The translations under genes were made by a program, and so were the position numbers. Under the pieces are notes generated by a model. It saw nothing but the letters and a program-made list of their open reading frames with translations, searched no databases and was not told the origin of the DNA. 64,000 nt of DNA from Aquiluna sp. (GTDB lineage: Bacteria > Actinomycetota > Actinomycetes > Actinomycetales > Microbacteriaceae), in the NCBI GenBank assembly GCA_028144365.1, contig JAOGAX010000002.1, forward strand, positions 1 through 64,000, given 5' to 3'. This document shows, piece after piece, positions 27,993 through 36,717 of this stretch (position 1 is its first letter; each line of letters starts with the position of its first letter).

Positions 27993-29018
27993 ATGACAAG
28001 CCAATTCGATGCGGCAATGAACCGCGCGCTTGAGCTTGCCCTGCTAGGTCCAATCCAGGGGGTAAATCCTCAGGTGGGAGCTGTGATCCTGAACCCGGAT
28101 AACGAGATTGTCGCAGAGGGCTACCACCAAGGTTCCGGGACCAACCACGCCGAGGTCATGGCCATCAGCGCCCTCAAGGAAAAACTTGGAGTCAGCACTT
28201 TTACCGCTGGCCACACAGCAGTGGTGACACTCGAGCCCTGCAACCACACCGGCAAAACCGGACCCTGCTCGAAAGCGCTTCTAGAAGCAGGTATTAGCCG
28301 AGTTGTCTACGCAGTTGCCGATCCAGGTCAGGACTCCAGTGGTGGTGGAGAGTTTCTGCGCCAGTCAGGTGTCGAGGTAGTCGCTGGAGTTTGCGAGGCA
28401 GAAGCAGAGGAACAAGGGCGCATCTGGCTCACTGCAAACCGGCATGGCAGGCCTTTCGTGACTCTGAAGTGGGCAAGCAGCCTTGATGGCAGGAGTGCCG
28501 CAAGCGACGGCAGTAGCAAATGGATTTCAGGAGAGCAGTCACGCTCTGATGGCCACCTCAGAAGAAGTGAGGTTGATGCCATCCTGGTCGGCACCGGCAC
28601 CGTGCTTGCCGACGACCCCGAGCTGACTGCTCGCACCGCAGAAGGCGGCTACTTCCAGCACCAACCGCTCAGGGTCATCCTAGGAGAGCGCGAGCTTTCC
28701 GACACCCTGCGTGTTTTCAACGACAGGGCCGAGACCCTGCACCTTAGGACCAGAAACATCCGGGAAGCTTTGGCTGAACTTTTTTCACGGGGGGTCAAGC
28801 ACCTCTGGGTGGAAGGTGGTCCAAACGTTGCCAGCAACTTCGTCAAGGCAGGGCTGGTGGACGAATTCATTATCTACCTAGCCCCCACGCTGCTTGGCGG
28901 TCCAAGGGTTGCCCTCGAGGACATTGGGGTTGGCTCGATGGCTGAAGCCATCGACATTGAGATTGTCGAGCAAAAGCTGCTCGATAAAGACCTATTTATT
29001 AGAGCAAGGAGAAGCTAA
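27993..29018 (+). CDS. ribD: Bifunctional riboflavin biosynthesis deaminase/reductase
   Basis: 341 residues. Deaminates then reduces the pyrimidine made from GTP. N-terminal deaminase domain: zinc motif NHAEVMA and EPCNHTGKTGPC. C-terminal reductase domain: VTLKWASSLDGRSAA, VGTGTVLADDPELTAR and EGGPNVASNF. Start under riboswitch control. Directly abuts ribE. Confidence 0.96.
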   Translation: MTSQFDAAMNRALELALLGPIQGVNPQVGAVILNPDNEIVAEGYHQGSGTNHAEVMAISALKEKLGVSTFTAGHTAVVTLEPCNHTGKTGPCSKALLEAGISRVVYAVADPGQDSSGGGEFLRQSGVEVVAGVCEAEAEEQGRIWLTANRHGRPFVTLKWASSLDGRSAASDGSSKWISGEQSRSDGHLRRSEVDAILVGTGTVLADDPELTARTAEGGYFQHQPLRVILGERELSDTLRVFNDRAETLHLRTRNIREALAELFSRGVKHLWVEGGPNVASNFVKAGLVDEFIIYLAPTLLGGPRVALEDIGVGSMAEAIDIEIVEQKLLDKDLFIRARRS

Positions 29019-29609
29019 ATGTTCACAGGAATCATTGAAGAGCTGGGCAAGGTGCTGGCCATTGAGAAACAGCCGGACGCGATCAGGCTGACCATTGGTT
29101 GCGACAAGGTGCTTTCGGATCTGGGTCGTGGAGACTCAATCTCCTGCTCCGGTACCTGCCTCACCGCCATTGAGATTGACGACAAAGGCTTTACCGCAGA
29201 CGTGATGCTCGAGACTCTCAAGCGCTCGAGCCTCGATGGGGTTCAGGTGGGCGACCCAATCAACCTGGAGCGGGCAATGAGTAACAAGACCCGATTTGGT
29301 GGTCACATCGTCCAGGGCCATGTTGACGGAGTGGGCGAGTTTGTCTCTCGAGAGAAGAGCGATAACTGGGACTGGGTCAAGATTCGCATTCCCGCCGAGT
29401 TGATGAAGTACGTCGTGCACAAGGGCTCCATCACTCTCGATGGCATCTCATTGACCGTGAACGATATCGAAGACGACGTAATTGCTCTGAGTCTGATTCC
29501 AGAGACCCTAACCGTCACAACCCTTGGCTATAAGAAGCCCGGGGACAAAGTAAATGTTGAGGCCGACGTGCTGGCAAAGCACATCGAAAGGCTGATGGAG
29601 TACAAGTGA
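29019..29609 (+). CDS. ribE: Riboflavin synthase alpha chain
   Basis: 196 residues. Dismutates 6,7-dimethyl-8-ribityllumazine to riboflavin. Begins MFTGIIEELG; two tandem lumazine-binding domains (about 1-95, 96-196), each with a G-D-S/G-S-I-x-L/S-x-G motif: GRGDSISCSGTCLT and HKGSITLDGISLTV. Gap of zero to ribD, four-base overlap with ribBA. Also called ribC in some schemes. Confidence 0.95.
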   Translation: MFTGIIEELGKVLAIEKQPDAIRLTIGCDKVLSDLGRGDSISCSGTCLTAIEIDDKGFTADVMLETLKRSSLDGVQVGDPINLERAMSNKTRFGGHIVQGHVDGVGEFVSREKSDNWDWVKIRIPAELMKYVVHKGSITLDGISLTVNDIEDDVIALSLIPETLTVTTLGYKKPGDKVNVEADVLAKHIERLMEYK

Positions 29610-30844
29610 ACATCAAATACAGCGGCATAGAGGAGGTGCTGGCAGCCCTCAGGGAGGGCAAGCCAGTCATCATCTCTGATGCCGAAGATCGGGAGAATGA
29701 GGGTGACGCGATCATCGCTGCCCAGTTCGCGACTCCCGAGTGGGTGGCCTGGATGGTGCGCTACACCTCTGGGTATCTTTGCGCGCCAATGAGTGAAGAC
29801 CGAGCAAACCAACTGGAGCTGCCGCTGATGTGGCTCAACAGCGAAGACCCGCACCAGACTGCCTACACCGTTAGCGTCGACGCGGCGAACCGCAAGTCAA
29901 CCGGCATCTCGGCGGCAGAGCGAGCGAACACGGCAAACGTGCTTGCGAACCCACACTCGACTCCAGCCTCATTGATTCGTCCTGGGCACGTCATTCCGCT
30001 CCGAGCGGTTCCCGGGGGCGTGAAAGAACGAGCTGGCCACACCGAAGCTGCTGTCGAACTTCTGGAAATGGCTGGCCTGGAACCAGTGGCACTTATGGCC
30101 GAACTGGTGAACGACGACGGAACCATGATGCGGGGAGGGGAATTATTTGAGGTTGCCCAGAGGTTTGACTTACCTATGAGCACAATTTCGCACCTCCGTG
30201 ACCACCTGGAGAAGCGCTCCCCGGAGCGAAAGAGCAGCACCAACCGAATCCGGTTTGAGGCAGAGGCAAAGCTTCCTACCACCCACGGCGACTTCAAAGT
30301 GCGCGGCTACTACGACGTGCAGACAACCGCTGACCACGTGGCAATCATTGCCGGTGACATTGGCAGCGAGGACGTTCTCGTCAGACTTCACTCCGAGTGC
30401 ATCACCGGAGAAGCTTTTGGATCACTCAAGTGTGAGTGTGGCCCGCAGCTAGAGGGCGCTATGGACGCTATCGGACTTGAGAAGACCGGTGGCGTAGTCG
30501 TCTATCTTCGTGGCCAAGAGGGTCGCGGCATTGGTCTTCTAAACAAGCTCAAGGCCTACTCACTCCAAGAAGAGGGCCTCGACACCGTCGATGCCAACCT
30601 GGCTCTTGGTCTGCCAAGCGAGGCAAGGGAGTACGGAGCAGCCGTTGCGATCTTGCGTGACCTCGGAATCAAGAGTGTTCGCCTGTTAACCAACAACCCA
30701 GTGAAGAAGCGCTACCTCGAAGATGGGGGTATCCCCGTCAACGAGACCGTGCCGCTGATTGTTGGTCTTGCGGACGAAAACCTTGGCTACCTAGAGGCAA
30801 AGCGCGCTCGCATGGGCCACACGATTCCCGCTAACCTGAAGTAG
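29606..30844 (+). CDS. ribBA: Bifunctional 3,4-dihydroxy-2-butanone-4-phosphate synthase / GTP cyclohydrolase II
   Basis: 412 residues. N-terminal RibB domain (about 1-200): SDAEDRENEGD metal site, RPGHVIPLRA. C-terminal RibA domain (about 205-412): zinc cysteines in the segment around HSECITGEAFGSLKCECG, then RGQEGRGIGL and LLTNNP. Supplies both precursors of lumazine. GTG start in a GTGA overlap with ribE. Confidence 0.96.
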   Translation: MNIKYSGIEEVLAALREGKPVIISDAEDRENEGDAIIAAQFATPEWVAWMVRYTSGYLCAPMSEDRANQLELPLMWLNSEDPHQTAYTVSVDAANRKSTGISAAERANTANVLANPHSTPASLIRPGHVIPLRAVPGGVKERAGHTEAAVELLEMAGLEPVALMAELVNDDGTMMRGGELFEVAQRFDLPMSTISHLRDHLEKRSPERKSSTNRIRFEAEAKLPTTHGDFKVRGYYDVQTTADHVAIIAGDIGSEDVLVRLHSECITGEAFGSLKCECGPQLEGAMDAIGLEKTGGVVVYLRGQEGRGIGLLNKLKAYSLQEEGLDTVDANLALGLPSEAREYGAAVAILRDLGIKSVRLLTNNPVKKRYLEDGGIPVNETVPLIVGLADENLGYLEAKRARMGHTIPANLK

Positions 30845-31308
30845 TGAGTGGGAGCGGAGCACCGCAACTAGATGTGAGCGGCGAGGGCCTAAAAATATAT
30901 GTCCTAGCCACTTCTTGGCACACCCAAATCATGGATGGGCTGCTTGCCGGTGCTCGCAAAGAGCTTGCGAAATCTGGAGCTACAGACGTAACCATTTGGA
31001 GAGTCCCCGGGGCATTTGAACTGCCCCTCGCCGCCCAAAGAGCAGCGGACCAGGGAGCCCAGGCAATCATTGCACTAGGTGTCGTAATCCAAGGCGAGAC
31101 GCCCCACTTCGACTACGTCTGCAGCGCAGCCACCGACGGGCTGACTAGAGTCCAACTTGATTCAAAGGTGCCAGTAGGCTTCGGTCTCTTGACCGTAAAC
31201 AACGAGGCTGAAGCCCTGGCAAGGGCAGGACTTGACGGTTCTAAGGAAGACAAGGGTGCCGAGGCCGTCCAGGCCGCACTCAGTATGACTTCTCTCGGCA
31301 ACTCCTAA
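30844..31308 (+). CDS. ribH: 6,7-dimethyl-8-ribityllumazine synthase
   Basis: 154 residues. Joins the butanone phosphate to the pyrimidine. Motifs WRVPGAFELPLAA, GVVIQGETPHFDYVC and PVGFGLLTVNNEAEA are those of lumazine synthase. GTG start overlaps the ribBA stop by one base. Last gene of the operon; the convergent exporter ends 54 bases away. Confidence 0.95.
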   Translation: MSGSGAPQLDVSGEGLKIYVLATSWHTQIMDGLLAGARKELAKSGATDVTIWRVPGAFELPLAAQRAADQGAQAIIALGVVIQGETPHFDYVCSAATDGLTRVQLDSKVPVGFGLLTVNNEAEALARAGLDGSKEDKGAEAVQAALSMTSLGNS

Positions 31309-31327
31309 GTCCCACTTCATACCTGTT

Positions 31328-31346
31328 AAGCCAGGGGTCTGGCAGC
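31328..31346. terminator. Possible weak hairpin between ribH and the ABC-2 exporter
   Basis: GCCAG (31330-31334) can pair with CTGGC (31339-31343). Only five base pairs and no clear T run; it sits in the gap between convergent operons. Confidence 0.2.
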
Positions 31347-31362
31347 TTGGGTTCTCGAGCTG

Positions 31363-32205
31363 TTAGCGCATAAACAAAGCCTTTAGCCTGACAGTCGTAA
31401 ACCACAGGCCTCCGGCAATCATCACCAAAAAGTATGCGACGTGACCCAGCAGGCTCCAGTCGACTATGCCCAGCATCAGCGAACGAATTAGCTCGACGCC
31501 CTGCCAGAGCGGCAGTGCCTGAACAATCATCTGAATCCACTGCGGGTAGACGCTCACGGGGAAGAAGGTTCCCGAGAAAAGGAACATCGGCAGCATAAAG
31601 AAAGTGACCCAGTTCATCTGCTGGAAGCTCTTGAGGTAACTGGTTATGGCCATACCGATTGATGCAAATCCAAAGGCAATCAAGCTCGCTGCCGGTATGG
31701 CTAGAAGACCCCATGCATTAGTGACTAGGCCAAGGGGTGTAACAATGGCCATGAAACCCAGCGAGTATGCAACGCCCCTGAGAAGGGCCCAACCAATCTC
31801 CCCTAAGGCCACATCCATGGGACCTAAGGAACTTGAGAGCATGACTTGGTAGATCTTGCCGAAGTGCATCTTGAAAAACACGTTCCAAGTTGAGTCGTAG
31901 ACCGCCCCGTTCATAGCACTGGTTGCAAGCAGTGCCGGCGCGATAAAGGCCGCGTAGCTCACCGGCCTACCAAGGCCGTCCTCTAGATTTCCAATGAGCT
32001 GCCCGATGCCAAAGCCGAATGCCAGAAGGTAAAGCACCGGCTCCACAAACCCAGAGAGAACTACCATCCAGTTAGAGCTCTTGAAAGCCCTGAAGCCTCG
32101 CTCCAGAAGCATGGACGCGCGGCCAGAGTAGATAGAGCTGCCAGGCCTGGCGCTTCTGCGCTCCTGAATGGCAACCGCCTGAGAGACAACTAGTTGGGTA
32201 ATCAC
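31363..32205 (-). CDS. ABC-2 type exporter permease, second subunit
   Basis: 280 residues, six membrane segments, ABC2_membrane (DrrB/NodJ-like) family. The stretch FFMLPMFLFSGTFFPVSVYPQW is the family's conserved fifth-segment motif. Paralogous to the next permease; the pair and the ATPase make a heterodimeric exporter. Start GTG overlaps the previous gene by four bases. Substrate unknown: drug, lipid-linked sugar and polysaccharide exporters all share this architecture. Confidence 0.85.
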   Translation of the reverse strand: MITQLVVSQAVAIQERRSARPGSSIYSGRASMLLERGFRAFKSSNWMVVLSGFVEPVLYLLAFGFGIGQLIGNLEDGLGRPVSYAAFIAPALLATSAMNGAVYDSTWNVFFKMHFGKIYQVMLSSSLGPMDVALGEIGWALLRGVAYSLGFMAIVTPLGLVTNAWGLLAIPAASLIAFGFASIGMAITSYLKSFQQMNWVTFFMLPMFLFSGTFFPVSVYPQWIQMIVQALPLWQGVELIRSLMLGIVDWSLLGHVAYFLVMIAGGLWFTTVRLKALFMR

Positions 32206-33032
32206 CTAGAGAGCCTCTCTTCGAACTTTGGATAGGTCAGCAACATCCCCACCACACCCATGAGGGTCAGGTAGCCAAGGTGAAGGGCAATCATGCTCGG
32301 CTCGATCGGGTAGTCATAGCTCAATGTTCGACCCAGTTCCGTGGAGTGCCAGAGGGGCAGAATCCAGCCGATTGGCTGCAGGAAGATTGGCATCTGCTCC
32401 AGTGGGTAGAAGGTGCCCGAGAACAAAAACATCGGGGCAATCACGAATCGACCTATGACCGCAAAATATCCCTCGTCATTCTCGAGCCTCGCAGTTATCG
32501 CCATCATGAGCGCTGCCCAGCCCCAGCCGGCGAGCATTGAGGTGAACAGCAGCGGGAAGAAGGACGCCAGAGGCACAGCACCAAATAGCAACAGGATGCC
32601 CAAATACAACAAAGTGGTGAAAAGGCCCCTGCCGAGCGCCACAATCATCACGCCGTTGGCTATCTGCCTTGCCGAGACCGAGGTTGCGTTGATCGCGAAG
32701 AAGAGCTTGTCCCAGACAAAGCCGTCCAAAGTTGGGAAGGTCACCTCGTCCATGACCCCCTGGATTGCGGCCGAGGCAAGTAGTGCAGGGGCTACGAACT
32801 GTAGGTAGCTGACTCCCAGAATCTCGCCGCCAGAGTTGGCATCAACGAGAGCACCAATCCCAAGACCCACCGACAGCAGAAAGAGAATCGGGTTTCCCAA
32901 CCCGAAAGCAATAATGCCGCCCATCCACTTGGTCATCGAGTAGAACCGGTATTCCGCTACTCGCAGAGAACCCCAGCGCACGGCCCGCTTCGGGTCGACC
33001 GCGGTGCCTGGTTTATAGGAAAGCTCTGCCAC
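32202..33032 (-). CDS. ABC-2 type exporter permease, first subunit
   Basis: 276 residues, about six membrane segments. Shares with its neighbour the segment IAPMFLFSGTFYPLEQMP. N-terminus is cytoplasmic and rich in basic residues. GTG start overlaps the ATPase stop by one base (TAGTG). Confidence 0.85.
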   Translation of the reverse strand: MAELSYKPGTAVDPKRAVRWGSLRVAEYRFYSMTKWMGGIIAFGLGNPILFLLSVGLGIGALVDANSGGEILGVSYLQFVAPALLASAAIQGVMDEVTFPTLDGFVWDKLFFAINATSVSARQIANGVMIVALGRGLFTTLLYLGILLLFGAVPLASFFPLLFTSMLAGWGWAALMMAITARLENDEGYFAVIGRFVIAPMFLFSGTFYPLEQMPIFLQPIGWILPLWHSTELGRTLSYDYPIEPSMIALHLGYLTLMGVVGMLLTYPKFEERLSR

Positions 33033-33970
33033 TACTCGACCAAAGTCCTTCCGGTGAGCCTTAGGAAGACATCCTCTAGCGAGCTCCGGCGCACGAGCGA
33101 GGTCATGGGGTGCAGTCCCGCATCAACAATCTTTGTAAGTAGCTCCTCGCCCTTTTCGGTGTAGAGGAGAATTCGATCCGGTAACACTTCAATGCGATCG
33201 GCTAGCTCTTCTAGTTGGGGGGCAAACTTCTCGTTTTTGTCGGTACCAAACCGGACCTCGACGACCTCCTTGGAGGAGTACTGCTTGATCAGCGCTGCAG
33301 GGGAGCCCTCTGCCATGATCTTGCCTTTGTCCATGACGATCAGTCGATCGCAGAGCTGCTCGGCCTCATCCATGTAGTGGGTGGTAATTACTAGCGTGAC
33401 ACCCTGCTCCTTGAGCCTGAAGAGTCTGTCCCAGAGGATGTGCCTTGCCTGCGGATCAAGGCCAGTGGTTGGCTCATCCAACATCAATATCTCAGGCTCA
33501 TTCACAAGGCCCCTGGCAATCGCAAGTCTGCGCTGCATGCCTCCAGAGAGATCATCTGCCTTTGAGTTGCGCTTTTCGGTTAGCTGAGCAAACTCCAAAA
33601 GCTCCTCAACTTTTTGCTTGAGAAACTTGCGCGATAACCCGAAATATCGGCCGTAGGTGAAGAGGTTCTCCCACGCTTTGAGTTCACGATCGAGCAGATC
33701 CTTCTGAGGCACGACGCCTAGGTGGGCACGGATCTCAGGCCCATGGGTGTTTGGCTCTTTACCAAGGATTGTCAGCTCGCCACCGGTGCGCTGAGAGACC
33801 GATGAGATCATCTTCATCGTGGTGGACTTACCCGCGCCGTTTGGACCTAGGAGCCCAAAGGACTCTCCTCGCTTCACCTCAAAATCAATGCCGTCAACGG
33901 CAACAAAGTCTTTGTATTTCTTAGTTAGATTCTTGGCGCGAATAACTACTTCTGAATCTTTGGCAAACAA
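33032..33970 (-). CDS. ABC-2 type exporter ATP-binding protein (DrrA/NodI-like)
   Basis: 312 residues. Walker A GPNGAGKST, Q-loop VVPQKDLLD, signature LSGGMQRR, Walker B ILMLDEPTTGLD, H-loop TTHYMDEAE; the C-terminal ~90 residues form the extra domain typical of DrrA/CcmA-like exporters. TTG start with GGAG about eight bases upstream. First gene of a three-gene exporter operon, diverging from the methyltransferase gene. Confidence 0.92.
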   Translation of the reverse strand: MFAKDSEVVIRAKNLTKKYKDFVAVDGIDFEVKRGESFGLLGPNGAGKSTTMKMISSVSQRTGGELTILGKEPNTHGPEIRAHLGVVPQKDLLDRELKAWENLFTYGRYFGLSRKFLKQKVEELLEFAQLTEKRNSKADDLSGGMQRRLAIARGLVNEPEILMLDEPTTGLDPQARHILWDRLFRLKEQGVTLVITTHYMDEAEQLCDRLIVMDKGKIMAEGSPAALIKQYSSKEVVEVRFGTDKNEKFAPQLEELADRIEVLPDRILLYTEKGEELLTKIVDAGLHPMTSLVRRSSLEDVFLRLTGRTLVE

Positions 33971-34052
33971 ACTTTTTCTCCATCTGCGGCCGCTAGGCAG
34001 CCCTCCAGATTACTGGCAATTTCCACAATCCACCGAATTGACGGGAACTTGA

Positions 34053-34058
34053 TATCGT
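34053..34058 (+). promoter_or_regulatory. -10 box of leaderless methyltransferase promoter
   Basis: TATCGT, six bases (TTCTAG), then GTG 34065; no ribosome site. Confidence 0.45.
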
Positions 34059-34064
34059 TTCTAG

Positions 34065-34916
34065 GTGGCGGAAAAACTCGGCAATAGACGCATCACCGGC
34101 ACCGAGCAGTTCTACACCCCAAGAAAGCTTGCAGTGGAGCTAGTCGAAGCCGCACTCCCCTATCTGCCGCCCGCATCCGAGACCACATTTCTGGAACCTG
34201 CAGCGGGCAACGGAAGTTTTGTACAGGCACTGGGCGAGGCGGGGGCACATGAGGTGATTGCCCTTGATCGCTACCCCGCCATCGCAAGTATCAGACAGGC
34301 AGATTTTCTAGAGAGCGACTTTGCTCAGAGAAACCTCGTCACCTTCACAAACCCGCCCTTTGGCAGAAATAATGCACTCTCGATCCCATTTTTCAATCAT
34401 GCAGCCAAATTCAGCCAAACCATCTGTTTTTTGGTCCCGCGCTCCTGGCGCAAGTGGAGTGTTACGAACCGCCTAGACCTTCGCTTCCAACTAATTCACG
34501 ACAGCGATGTCTTTGTCTCCTATGAGGACAACGCTGGCAATCCGATTCGCAAGAAAAACGGTCTCCGCACCTGCTTCCAGATCTGGCAGCGGCAAGATAA
34601 CCCTCGCGAGAAGGTTTTGGTGCCGGACAACAGGCTTATTCAAAAGTGCTCGCCTAAGGAGGCAGATATCGCCATCAGGGTCTTCGGCTATGGCTGCGGA
34701 ACGGTGCTGGAGAACTTCGAGAGAAAACCCAACACCACCTTGATGTTTCTCAGGGTCAATAGCAAGAATGCTGCCAAAGCGCTGTCTGAGTTAGATTTCA
34801 GCAGGTTCTCAGAGAGAACCGCATACACTCAAGCGTTAGCCTTTACAGAGATCAATTACCTTCTTAACGAGGCCATTTACAACGATCCGTTCCATGACGA
34901 GAGAGCCAAGGACTAA
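34065..34916 (+). CDS. Orphan SAM-dependent methyltransferase with adenine/glutamine-type NPPF motif
   Basis: 283 residues. SAM-binding motif I at 43-51 (FLEPAAGNGSF) and catalytic motif IV NPPF at 96-99, the arrangement of N6-adenine DNA methylases and of some rRNA or protein-glutamine methyltransferases. Preceded by EQFYTPRKLAVELVEAAL, which resembles the start of type I/IIG modification domains. No restriction endonuclease or specificity subunit is adjacent; the next gene, with no gap, is an ABC exporter. The remainder (~150-283) has no motif I recognise and may be a target-recognition part. Target, DNA or otherwise, is unknown. Confidence 0.75.
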   Translation: MAEKLGNRRITGTEQFYTPRKLAVELVEAALPYLPPASETTFLEPAAGNGSFVQALGEAGAHEVIALDRYPAIASIRQADFLESDFAQRNLVTFTNPPFGRNNALSIPFFNHAAKFSQTICFLVPRSWRKWSVTNRLDLRFQLIHDSDVFVSYEDNAGNPIRKKNGLRTCFQIWQRQDNPREKVLVPDNRLIQKCSPKEADIAIRVFGYGCGTVLENFERKPNTTLMFLRVNSKNAAKALSELDFSRFSERTAYTQALAFTEINYLLNEAIYNDPFHDERAKD

Positions 34917-36704
34917 GTGAGCGAGTACTACTCAGACCCGACACAGAACCCCCGCTCGCGCGAATACAAGGGTCCTCGGTCTTCCCTCAAGGACCTCTTC
35001 CCCTACCTCAAGCCCCATCGCAAAGCACTTGCCCTTGCCCTTGGACTTTCGGTTTTAGGCTCTGCACTCGCTCTTGCGCAGCCGCTTCTCATAGGCCAGC
35101 TGATAACTGCTGTTGAGCAGTCAATCGGCTTTGGCAATCTCGCGATCGCGATCGTGGCGTTGGTGATCACCAGCGCACTAGTAAATGCTTTCCAGTATTA
35201 CCTTCTCTATAAGACCGGTGAGGGTGTTGTGCTCGACACCCGCAAAGCACTGGTCGCAAGACTTCTTCGCCTGCCGATTTGGCAATACGACAAGAGAAGA
35301 ATTGGTGACCTGGTCTCCAGGGTCGGATCCGACTCCACGCTCCTGAAGTCAGTGCTGACGCAGGGCCTGGTTGACGCTCTCGGCGGACTTCTGCAGTTTG
35401 TGGGTGCGATCATCGTCATGGCCTTTATTGACCCACTCCTGCTTGGCTCGACTCTTCTGGTTGTCTTCACCGCCGTCTTCGCGATCAGCTTCACCGGAAG
35501 AAAGATCCGACGCGCAACCACCAAGGCGCAGCAAAAGGTTGGGCAGATGTCGGCGGCGGTTGAGAGAGCGCTAAGCGCAATTCGGACAATTCGGGCTGCT
35601 CGTGCAGAGGAGCGAGAAACCGAGGAAATCTACAAGGACGCCAGGGAGGCCTACGTCCAGGGGCTTTCAATTGCCAAGCTATCGGCAGCGGTTGCTCCGA
35701 TAGCCCAGGTCGCCTTCAACACCGCGTTTATTGTGGTGCTTGGTTTTGGCGGCCTGCGGGTTGCAACCGGCGCCACAACGATTGCCTCACTGGTGACCTT
35801 TGTAATCCTGCTGTTTTTCATGGTTGGTCCACTGATCTCAGCCTTTGGTGCCTACACCTCAATCATGGGAGCCCTCGGCGCCCTGGCCAGGATTCAGGAA
35901 ATCATGGTGCTTGACGAGGAGGAGCCGACCCCAGTCGGTGATCACAGGCTTGCAAAGAATAAGTCCGCCATTGAGTTCAAGAACGTCGAGTTCCACTACC
36001 AAGAGGATGAAGATGAGGAGCCCCAACCAATCCTCAAGGGAATTAGCTTCAAGGTTGAGCGCGGTTCAAGGGTTGCACTGGTTGGACCCTCAGGAGCCGG
36101 AAAGTCCACTGTCTTCTCCCTGATCGAGCGGTTCTATGAGCCGACCGGCGGAAAGATAATGCTCGATGGGCAAGACGTAACGGAGTTCTCTCGAAAGTCG
36201 CTGCGCGAACAGCTTGGGTATGTCGAGCAGGACGCACCGGTTCTAGCCGGCACCATTCGTGACAACCTGTTGCTGGGTCGGGCTGATGCCACCGATGAGG
36301 AACTGGTAGAGGTTCTGGGGCAGGTGAATCTAAAGGAAGTCTTGGGCCGAGACACCAAGGGTCTTGATGCCCAGGTTGGGGAAGACGGCATCATGCTCTC
36401 AGGAGGCGAGAGGCAGCGCCTGGCAATTGCCCGCGCACTCTTGGCAAAGCCTCCAATCCTGCTGCTTGACGAGTCCACCAGCGCTCTTGATGGCCCTAAC
36501 GAGCAGCGCATGCGCGAAGCGATAGACGCCGTTGCTCAGGACAGGACGCTGCTCGTAATTGCTCACAGGCTCTCAACGGTCGTTGACTCAGATCAGATCA
36601 TCGTGTTGGAGCATGGCCGGATTCTTGGAGTCGGCACCCACTCGGAGCTTGTGAAGAGCACACCGCTGTATGCCGAACTGGCAAAACACCAGCTCTTAGT
36701 CTGA
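34917..36704 (+). CDS. ABC exporter half-transporter (fused membrane and ATPase domains)
   Basis: 595 residues. Six membrane segments (about 35-310), then an ATPase domain with Walker A GPSGAGKST, signature LSGGERQR, Walker B ILLLDESTSALD and H-loop AHRLSTV, all intact, so it can work as a homodimer (MsbA/LmrA type). An acidic insert (EDEDEEPQ) precedes the ATPase. GTG start directly after the methyltransferase stop. Substrate unknown; adjacency to kynurenine-pathway genes is suggestive only. Confidence 0.9.
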   Translation: MSEYYSDPTQNPRSREYKGPRSSLKDLFPYLKPHRKALALALGLSVLGSALALAQPLLIGQLITAVEQSIGFGNLAIAIVALVITSALVNAFQYYLLYKTGEGVVLDTRKALVARLLRLPIWQYDKRRIGDLVSRVGSDSTLLKSVLTQGLVDALGGLLQFVGAIIVMAFIDPLLLGSTLLVVFTAVFAISFTGRKIRRATTKAQQKVGQMSAAVERALSAIRTIRAARAEERETEEIYKDAREAYVQGLSIAKLSAAVAPIAQVAFNTAFIVVLGFGGLRVATGATTIASLVTFVILLFFMVGPLISAFGAYTSIMGALGALARIQEIMVLDEEEPTPVGDHRLAKNKSAIEFKNVEFHYQEDEDEEPQPILKGISFKVERGSRVALVGPSGAGKSTVFSLIERFYEPTGGKIMLDGQDVTEFSRKSLREQLGYVEQDAPVLAGTIRDNLLLGRADATDEELVEVLGQVNLKEVLGRDTKGLDAQVGEDGIMLSGGERQRLAIARALLAKPPILLLDESTSALDGPNEQRMREAIDAVAQDRTLLVIAHRLSTVVDSDQIIVLEHGRILGVGTHSELVKSTPLYAELAKHQLLV

Positions 36705-36705
36705 G

Positions 36706-36711
36706 TAGAGT
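36706..36711 (+). promoter_or_regulatory. -10 box of leaderless kynU promoter
   Basis: TAGAGT, six bases (GAGTGG), then ATG 36718. It begins one base after the stop of the ABC exporter gene. Confidence 0.5.
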
Positions 36712-36717
36712 GAGTGG

